Shown in pieces: positions 57,414 through 64,000 of a stretch of DNA of 64,000 nucleotides. The notes under the pieces are model-generated. The model saw nothing but the letters and a program-made list of their open reading frames with translations. It was not told the origin of the DNA and ran no database searches. This DNA is from Flavobacteriaceae bacterium. Its GTDB lineage: Bacteria; Bacteroidota; Bacteroidia; Flavobacteriales; Weeksellaceae. Location: the NCBI GenBank assembly GCA_012522185.1, contig JAAYKY010000027.1:1-64000 (forward strand). Reading direction: 5' to 3'. The stretch's first letter is position 1. Each line of letters begins with the position of its first letter. A program made the translations under genes and the position numbers.

Positions 57414-57914
57414 ATGAAAATGACAACAGTTCAATTTTCGGAAGAAACATATAAAAAGATACAGGAAATTGTACAGCGTTATCCCGAGGGGAAGCAAAAA
57501 AGCGCTTTGATTCCTGTTTTGCATATCGTTCAAGCAGAGCATCAAGGTTGGCTCGATGTTCCGGTAATGGATCACGTGGCTGAAACCTTAGGTATTCTTC
57601 CCGTGGAAGTTTACGAAGTCGCAAGTTTTTATTCGATGTTTAATTTGACTCCCGTAGGCAAACACGTCCTATACGTATGTCAAACAGGACCGTGTATGTT
57701 ACTCGGGTCAGATAAAATCATGAACCATATCAAAGAAAAACTCAATATCGAAGAAGGAGAAACCACTTCGGACGGATTATTTACACTAAAACCCGCCGAG
57801 TGCTTAGGAGCTTGTGGCTATGGCCCCATGCTTCAATTGGGGGAAACCTATCGTGAAAACCTGACGATTGAAAAAGTAGACGAATTGTTGGAAGAATTGA
57901 AAAAGCTGGGGTGA
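57414..57914 (+). CDS. nuoE: NADH-quinone oxidoreductase subunit E
   Basis: VCQTGPCMLLGSD...ECLGACGYGPMLQLG 2Fe-2S pattern. Confidence 0.95.
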   Translation: MKMTTVQFSEETYKKIQEIVQRYPEGKQKSALIPVLHIVQAEHQGWLDVPVMDHVAETLGILPVEVYEVASFYSMFNLTPVGKHVLYVCQTGPCMLLGSDKIMNHIKEKLNIEEGETTSDGLFTLKPAECLGACGYGPMLQLGETYRENLTIEKVDELLEELKKLG

Positions 57915-58402
57915 TGATAAGATTATTTTCCATATTTTCTCTTTCCGTCTCACTTCTTTGTAGCTGTCAAAAAAGTTTGAATAATGCTGTGGAGACAAAT
58001 TTTATAAATGCCGATTTCAAAATTTTATATACAACAAATACGGCTTCAGAATTTACAAAATCATTCGAAGACCCTTTTGATAATTCCATCATATACGTAG
58101 ATACCGTAAATGTAATTTGTGATCAAAAAAATTTAAAAAAAATCTGGACAGATTTTAATAATGAGGGAATGCCTATGATAGGAATTGAGTTGGATGAGAA
58201 AGGCACACAAAAATTCAGTGAAGCATCTGAAATGAGCATGGGGAAGAAATTAGCGGTTGTCAATAATGATAGAATCATTATTGCACCTAAAATAACCGAG
58301 AAAGTTTCAAAAGGCATTATACAAATTTCCGGTCATTATACTTGGGAAGAAATAAAGAAATTAAAAAAAGAAATTATAAATAATAATCAAGCAACTAAAT
58401 AA
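57914..58402 (+). CDS. SecDF P1-head-subdomain-like lipoprotein in nuo operon
   Basis: Lipobox LLCSCQK; IGIELDEKGTQKFSEASEMSMGKKLAVVNNDRIIIAPKITEKVSKGIIQISGHYTWEEIKKL resembles the SecD first periplasmic domain. Tight overlaps with nuoE and nuoF. Confidence 0.7.
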   Translation: MIRLFSIFSLSVSLLCSCQKSLNNAVETNFINADFKILYTTNTASEFTKSFEDPFDNSIIYVDTVNVICDQKNLKKIWTDFNNEGMPMIGIELDEKGTQKFSEASEMSMGKKLAVVNNDRIIIAPKITEKVSKGIIQISGHYTWEEIKKLKKEIINNNQATK

Positions 58403-59760
58403 TGGGAGAAACAAGATTATTATTAAAACATGCAGATGTACCGGGTATTCGTCATTACGATGTCTATCGGGCACATGATGGATACAAATCAGCGGAAAAA
58501 GCTCTGGCTATGACCCAAGAGGAAATTCTGGAAGAGGTAAAAACCTCAGGACTTCGGGGACGTGGAGGTGCAGGCTTCCCAACGGGCATGAAATGGAGTT
58601 TCCTAGCCAAACCCGAAGGTGTTCCGCGTCATTTGGTGGTAAATGCCGACGAATCAGAACCCGGGACTTTCAAAGACCGATACCTGATGGAATTCATTCC
58701 GCATTTACTCATCGAGGGAATGCTGATTTCTTCTTTCTGCTTAGGAAGCAATACCTCCTATATTTACATCCGCGGAGAATTCGCATGGATTGCAGACATA
58801 TTGGAAGAAGCCATTGCCGAAGCCAAAGCCAATGGATGGCTTGGAAAAGACATCAAAGGAACTGGATTTGACTTAGAGATTTATGTACAACGCGGTGCCG
58901 GAGCCTATATCTGTGGTGAAGAAACGGCTTTGCTGGAATCCCTTGAAGGAAAAAGAGGAAACCCAAGAATCAAACCTCCCTTCCCAGCCGTAAAAGGACT
59001 TTGGGGACGACCAACGGTCGTAAATAATGTGGAATCCATAGCTGCGGTTGTTCCGATTATCGATATGACCGGAACCGAATATGCAAAAATCGGAGTCGGT
59101 CGATCAACTGGAACTAAATTGATTTCCGCTTGCGGAAACATCAATAAACCCGGTGTTTATGAAATCGATATGACACAAACCGTAGAGGAATTTATCTACT
59201 CCGACGAATTCTGTGGTGGAATTGCCAATGGGAAACGTTTGAAAGCATGTATTCCGGGTGGAAGTTCCGTTCCGATTTTACCCGCCAATTTATTATTGAC
59301 AACCGCCGAAGGCAAACCAAGATATATGAATTATGAATCCCTTGCCGAAGGTGGATTTGCTACCGGAACCATGATGGGATCAGGAGGATTTATTGTTTTG
59401 GACGAAGACCAAGACATCGTTTACCACACCTATACATTGGCAAGGTTTTACCGACACGAAAGCTGCGGACAATGTTCGCCTTGTCGTGAAGGAACCGGTT
59501 GGATGGAGAAAATTCTAAAAACAATTGATGAAGGAAAAGGAAAAATGTCCGACATCGATTTGCTTTGGGATATTCAGCGAAAGATTGAAGGAAACACGAT
59601 TTGTCCATTGGGCGATGCAGCCGCTTGGCCGGTTGCAGCAGCTATCCGACATTTCAGAGAGGAATTTGAATGGCACGTTCTCAACCCAGAAGAGTGCTTG
59701 ACAAGAAATTATGGATTGGGTAATTTTGCCGATCCCATTGAAATTAAAGAACAGGCCTAA
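58402..59760 (+). CDS. nuoF: NADH-quinone oxidoreductase subunit F
   Basis: GLRGRGGAGFPTGMKWSF; ESCGQCSPCREGT. Confidence 0.97.
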   Translation: MGETRLLLKHADVPGIRHYDVYRAHDGYKSAEKALAMTQEEILEEVKTSGLRGRGGAGFPTGMKWSFLAKPEGVPRHLVVNADESEPGTFKDRYLMEFIPHLLIEGMLISSFCLGSNTSYIYIRGEFAWIADILEEAIAEAKANGWLGKDIKGTGFDLEIYVQRGAGAYICGEETALLESLEGKRGNPRIKPPFPAVKGLWGRPTVVNNVESIAAVVPIIDMTGTEYAKIGVGRSTGTKLISACGNINKPGVYEIDMTQTVEEFIYSDEFCGGIANGKRLKACIPGGSSVPILPANLLLTTAEGKPRYMNYESLAEGGFATGTMMGSGGFIVLDEDQDIVYHTYTLARFYRHESCGQCSPCREGTGWMEKILKTIDEGKGKMSDIDLLWDIQRKIEGNTICPLGDAAAWPVAAAIRHFREEFEWHVLNPEECLTRNYGLGNFADPIEIKEQA

Positions 59761-59762
59761 TT

Positions 59763-60860
59763 ATGTCAGAAATACAAGAAACGCCGTTATTTACCGTAAC
59801 CATCGACGGACACACAATACAGGTGCCTGCAGGAACCACAATTCTTCAGGCCGCACGCCTACTCGGAAAAGAAGTGGCACCACCTGCTATGTGTTATTAC
59901 AGTAAACTCGATAATACCGGAGGAAACTGCCGAACCTGTATGGTGGAAGTAACCAAAGGAAGCGAAGCAGACCCACGGCCAATGCCCAAATTAATGGCTT
60001 CATGCCGAACTACAGTAATGGACGGAATGGTCGTAGGAAACAAAACTTCCGAACGTGCCATGGAAGCTCGCGAAGGTGTGGTCGAATTTTTACTGATCAA
60101 TCACCCACTTGACTGTCCCGTTTGTGATCAAGCCGGGGAATGTAAACTTCAAGACCTTAGCTACGAGCATGGAAAAGAAGAAACAAGATATGAATTTGAG
60201 CGAAGAACTTTTGAACCAGAAGACATAGGCGATAAAATTCAATTGCATATGAATCGCTGTATTCTATGCTATCGTTGTGTAAAATTGGCCGATCAAATTA
60301 CCGGTAAACGTGAACACGGTGTCATGTTTAGAGGAGATCATGCCGAAATCTCAACCTATCTGGGGAAATCTTTGGACAATGAATTCATTGGAAACGTGAT
60401 CGACGTTTGCCCCGTGGGTGCTTTGACCGATAAAACTTTCCGATTTAAAAATCGAGTATGGTTTTTAAAACCCGTGGATGCACACAGAGATTGTCCTACC
60501 TGTTCAGGTAAAGCCCAAGTTTGGTACCGTGGTGACGAAGTTTTCCGTGTGACTTCTCGCAAAAATGAATGGAACGAAGTCGAAGACTGGATTTGCAATA
60601 CATGTCGATACGATAAAAAAGAAACCTCTGACTGGACGATTGAACAACCATCGTTGATCGCAAAGGACTCCGTCATCCGACAAGGACACTATGCGGCAAA
60701 CATAGGAACCGTCAAACCCAATGAAACTTTCAAAAGAGTCATGAAAGGACGTGATCCTAAGCTTTTGCTCAACATCCATGATGTCAGCGAGGTAAATGAA
60801 GACAAAATTGATTTAAGTAAGATAAACAGACCTCCAACTAGTTTGGATTATAAAGAATAA
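59763..60860 (+). CDS. nuoG: NADH-quinone oxidoreductase subunit G, short form (Fe-S domains only)
   Basis: N-terminal 2Fe-2S fold (CYYSKLDNTGGNCRTCMVEV), CDQAGECKLQ, CILCYRCVKL; ends at 365 aa with no long molybdopterin-like region. Confidence 0.9.
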   Translation: MSEIQETPLFTVTIDGHTIQVPAGTTILQAARLLGKEVAPPAMCYYSKLDNTGGNCRTCMVEVTKGSEADPRPMPKLMASCRTTVMDGMVVGNKTSERAMEAREGVVEFLLINHPLDCPVCDQAGECKLQDLSYEHGKEETRYEFERRTFEPEDIGDKIQLHMNRCILCYRCVKLADQITGKREHGVMFRGDHAEISTYLGKSLDNEFIGNVIDVCPVGALTDKTFRFKNRVWFLKPVDAHRDCPTCSGKAQVWYRGDEVFRVTSRKNEWNEVEDWICNTCRYDKKETSDWTIEQPSLIAKDSVIRQGHYAANIGTVKPNETFKRVMKGRDPKLLLNIHDVSEVNEDKIDLSKINRPPTSLDYKE

Positions 60861-60881
60861 TTTGAATCATAATCCGCTTAT

Positions 60882-61961
60882 GTGGAAGAAATTTTAAATA
60901 GAATAAAACATATGAACCCGGATCTTTGGAGTTTAATTGGTGAAAAAGCAGCTTTGAGTGGAGCCATGATTGGCTTTGCCTTGGTAGTAGCTATGTATTC
61001 TACTTGGGCAGAACGAAAAGTTGCGGCTTATATTCAAGACAGACGCGGCCCTAACCGAGCAGGTTGGGGAGGTTTATTACAACCACTTGCCGACGGTGGG
61101 AAACTTTTCTTTAAAGAAGAAATTACGCCCCGTCACGCTGAAAAATTCCTGTTTATTCTCGGACCTACTTTGGCTATGATCCTTGCCTGTATGACGGGAG
61201 CGGTCATTCCATGGACCACGCCTTTTCAATGGGGAGACTCCGTCATTGTACCTCAAATTGCAGATATAAACGTAGGATTCCTCTATATCTTGGGAGTTCT
61301 AAGTTTAGGGGTTTATGGAATTATGTTGGGTTCATGGGCTTCCAATAATAAATGGTCGCTGATGGGAGGGCTGCGCGCAGCTTCTCAGATTATTTCCTAC
61401 GAATTACCCATGGGACTGGCCTTGATTGCTATTTTGATGATTAGCGGAACGCTTCGATTGGGTGGAATTGTGGAAGGACAAATGGACGGCTATTGGAACA
61501 TCATCCTACAACCCATCGGATTTATTATATTTCTGGTTTGTGCCTTTGCAGAAACCAACCGAACGCCATTTGACTTACCGGAAGCTGAAAACGAATTAAT
61601 CGGTGGATACCATTCGGAATATTCTTCCATGAAACTTGGTTTTTTCCTTTTTGCGGAATACATCAATATCTTTATCAGCTCCGTTTTGATTGCAACTCTC
61701 TATTTCGGAGGATATGACATCCCGTTCGTGAACGATGAAAAATTAACTGAGAGCTTGGGAATGAACACCATGGCAATTTTGCATTTCCTAAGTTTATTTG
61801 TAAAAGCTTGTTTCTTCATATTTGTATTTATGTGGGTAAGATGGACCATCCCAAGGTTCCGATACGACCAATTGATGAATTTGGGTTGGAAAACACTTCT
61901 GCCACTTGCATTGGTCAATATGTTGATTACAGGATTAATAATTTTATTATTAAATAATTAA
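60882..61961 (+). CDS. nuoH: NADH-quinone oxidoreductase subunit H
   Basis: AERKVAAYIQDRRGPNRAG; AETNRTPFDLPEAENEL. Confidence 0.96.
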   Translation: MEEILNRIKHMNPDLWSLIGEKAALSGAMIGFALVVAMYSTWAERKVAAYIQDRRGPNRAGWGGLLQPLADGGKLFFKEEITPRHAEKFLFILGPTLAMILACMTGAVIPWTTPFQWGDSVIVPQIADINVGFLYILGVLSLGVYGIMLGSWASNNKWSLMGGLRAASQIISYELPMGLALIAILMISGTLRLGGIVEGQMDGYWNIILQPIGFIIFLVCAFAETNRTPFDLPEAENELIGGYHSEYSSMKLGFFLFAEYINIFISSVLIATLYFGGYDIPFVNDEKLTESLGMNTMAILHFLSLFVKACFFIFVFMWVRWTIPRFRYDQLMNLGWKTLLPLALVNMLITGLIILLLNN

Positions 61962-61974
61962 AAAAATAAAGAAG

Positions 61975-62478
61975 ATGGAACTTCTTACAAACAGAGCTAA
62001 ACAAGTTGACAGGCGCCCGATGAATTTCTGGGAGCGAATTTATCTTGTAGCGATTTTTAAGGGTATGATGATTACCCTGAAGCATTTTTTCAGTAAAAAG
62101 GTAACGATTAATTACCCGGAAAAACAGCGTCCTTTCAGCCCGGTATTTCGTGGAGTTCATGTATTGAACCGCGATGAAGAAGGTCGGGAAAACTGTACCG
62201 CTTGTGGACTTTGTGCCCTTGCCTGCCCGGCAGAGGCTATTACAATGGAAGCCGCCGAACGTTTACCAGGAGAAGAACATCTTTACCGTGAAGAAAAATA
62301 TGCTGCCAAATATGAAATCAATATGCTTCGCTGTATTTTCTGTGGTTTTTGTGAAGAAGCCTGTCCAAAAGATGCAGTTTATCTTTCACAAACCGTTACA
62401 CCAGCGAGCTACCAAAGAAAAGATTTTATCTACGGCAAAGAAGATTTATTGATTCCACATCCTAAAAAATCAAATTAA
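61975..62478 (+). CDS. nuoI: NADH-quinone oxidoreductase subunit I
   Basis: Two CxxCxxCxxxCP clusters (CTACGLCALACPAEAI, CIFCGFCEEACPKDAV). Confidence 0.96.
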   Translation: MELLTNRAKQVDRRPMNFWERIYLVAIFKGMMITLKHFFSKKVTINYPEKQRPFSPVFRGVHVLNRDEEGRENCTACGLCALACPAEAITMEAAERLPGEEHLYREEKYAAKYEINMLRCIFCGFCEEACPKDAVYLSQTVTPASYQRKDFIYGKEDLLIPHPKKSN

Positions 62479-62481
62479 AGT

Positions 62482-63006
62482 ATGGGAACAGCTGAGATTT
62501 TATTTTTAATTCTAGCCGGATTAACGCTCTTGAGCGGCGTCCTAACGGTTACATCACGAAGACCGGTACATTCGATTTTATTTCTGATCATTACATTTTT
62601 CAGTATAAGTGCACATTATGTTTTACTCAATGCGCAGTTTCTTGCCGTCGTCAACATCATCGTTTACGGAGGAGCCATCATGGTTTTATTTCTCTTTGTC
62701 GTCATGTTGATGAATTTGAACAAGGAGGATAAAAACTTTAGCCGTCCCTTTATTATCTTATCGGGAACGATTGTTTCAGCCTTGTTTTTTGTGTTGACCG
62801 TAGGGATTTTCTGGCAATCTGACGTGAAAGAAAACAATCAGGCTTTGTTGGCCGAAGGTGAAATTGGATTAACAGAAAGTTTAGGCTCTGTTTTGTATTC
62901 CGATTATGTAATTCCTTTTGAGCTAGCGAGTATTCTCTTCATGGGAGCGATGATTGGCGCTGTACTTCTTTCGAAAAAAACGGAAGATTTGCATGTGAAA
63001 GATTAA
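62482..63006 (+). CDS. nuoJ: NADH-quinone oxidoreductase subunit J
   Basis: NIIVYGGAIMVLFLFVVMLMNL. Confidence 0.94.
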   Translation: MGTAEILFLILAGLTLLSGVLTVTSRRPVHSILFLIITFFSISAHYVLLNAQFLAVVNIIVYGGAIMVLFLFVVMLMNLNKEDKNFSRPFIILSGTIVSALFFVLTVGIFWQSDVKENNQALLAEGEIGLTESLGSVLYSDYVIPFELASILFMGAMIGAVLLSKKTEDLHVKD

Positions 63007-63075
63007 TGAATTTGAAACAATTAAAGAATTAAAATGCGTCAGATGAATTTTCATTTGACAAAATGAATAAAAAAT

Positions 63076-63402
63076 ATGATACCGATTAGTTACTATTTAT
63101 TTCTGTCTTTGGGTCTATTTTCAATCGGAATGATTGGAGTAATGATTCGCAGAAATATCATCATCATGCTGATGTGTGTGGAACTTATGCTCAACTCAGT
63201 AAATCTATTATTGGTAGCTTTTTCTAAAATGCACCAAGCAAAAAATTTGGGTACCGAAGCTGGAATTGACGGGCAGATGCTAGTGCTTTTCATCATGGTG
63301 GTAGCGGCAGCTGAAGTAGCAATAGGTCTTTCGATCATTATTCTGTTTTTTAGAAAAGTGTATAACGTGGATGTTCAATCCCTGAACCGATTAAAGTTTT
63401 AA
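63076..63402 (+). CDS. nuoK: NADH-quinone oxidoreductase subunit K
   Basis: MLMCVELMLNSVNLLLVAFS; AAAEVAIGLSIII. Confidence 0.95.
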   Translation: MIPISYYLFLSLGLFSIGMIGVMIRRNIIIMLMCVELMLNSVNLLLVAFSKMHQAKNLGTEAGIDGQMLVLFIMVVAAAEVAIGLSIIILFFRKVYNVDVQSLNRLKF

Positions 63403-63407
63403 AGTAT

Positions 63408-64000
63408 ATGGAAAAGTATATTTGGTTAATTCCTTTATTGCCGCTTTTAGGATTTTTCATCAATGGTCTGGGACGAAACGCCTTGTCGAAATCTTTGATT
63501 TCCATCATCGGATCCGGTGTGGTTTTCATCAGTTTTCTACTTTCGATATTGGTATTCCTAAATGTTCCCTCAGGAGAAGGTGCTCAACCCATGATTTTTA
63601 ATGCCTTTGATATATTAAATTTCCAAAGTATTCATATTCCATTCTCCTTTCAGATTGATGCTTTGACGAGTTTATTTTTGCTCATCATCACCGGTATCGG
63701 CTTTCTGATTCACGTATATAGTGCGGGATATATGTATGCAGACCAAGGATTTGGAAAGTTTTTTGCTTACCTGAACTTGTTCATTTTTTTCATGTTGATT
63801 CTTGTCATGGGAAGCAACTTCTTCATGATGTTTATCGGTTGGGAAGGCGTAGGATTGTGTTCATTCTTACTCATCGGATTCTGGTTCAAGAACCGTGATT
63901 ATGTAGGTGCAGCCAAGAAAGCTTTTATCATGAACCGAATTGGGGACGTTGGTTTTCTCTTGGCTATGTTCTGGATTTACAAAGAATTTGGGACGCTTCA
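63408..64000 (+). CDS. nuoL: NADH-quinone oxidoreductase subunit L, N-terminal part (runs off window)
   Basis: ATG at 63408: MEKYIWLIPLLPLLGFFINGLGRN...; GWEGVGLCSFLLIGFWF. Absent from ORF track because it has no stop in the window. Confidence 0.93.
   Translation, partial: MEKYIWLIPLLPLLGFFINGLGRNALSKSLISIIGSGVVFISFLLSILVFLNVPSGEGAQPMIFNAFDILNFQSIHIPFSFQIDALTSLFLLIITGIGFLIHVYSAGYMYADQGFGKFFAYLNLFIFFMLILVMGSNFFMMFIGWEGVGLCSFLLIGFWFKNRDYVGAAKKAFIMNRIGDVGFLLAMFWIYKEFGTL

Noticed and set aside
1-64000. CRISPR arrays, tRNA/rRNA genes, prophage, IS transposases, restriction or other defence systems
   Set aside because: None recognised on reading the spacers and ORF list. The only accessory-type loci are the two damaged TA modules. 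tRNAscan-SE/CRISPRCasFinder would confirm.

Overview
The window looks like a chromosomal core region of a Bacteroidota bacterium, probably Flavobacteriia and possibly Weeksellaceae-like. That placement rests on gene content (SprA/T9SS, GGGP prenyltransferase, L21 with a helix-hairpin-helix tail, TAnnTTTG-like promoters) and not on a database search. Most of it is housekeeping: feoAB, deoC, hutG, manA, mevalonate-type kinase/UbiA, htpG, polA, queE, folD, comEC, three tandem POT peptide transporters with a DPP-IV-like peptidase, hisS, gcvH, sprA, ruvA, maeB, rplU/rpmA, and a nuoA-L operon running off the right edge. No rRNA, tRNA, CRISPR array, prophage or IS element was recognised. Items most worth a second look: (1) a SecD-P1-head-like lipoprotein gene embedded between nuoE and nuoF; (2) a RelE/ParE-like toxin gene frameshifted at a T7 tract; (3) a second TA locus whose toxin is cut to about 15 recognisable codons and read into an SDR gene; (4) two oppositely oriented copies of a structured dispersed intergenic element (about 14985-15135 and 25366-25471); (5) a lipoprotein-type family I inorganic pyrophosphatase; (6) a lipoprotein with an internal domain duplication; (7) a degenerate SNase-like secreted protein; (8) an unlisted FeoB-associated Cys-rich microprotein ORF.
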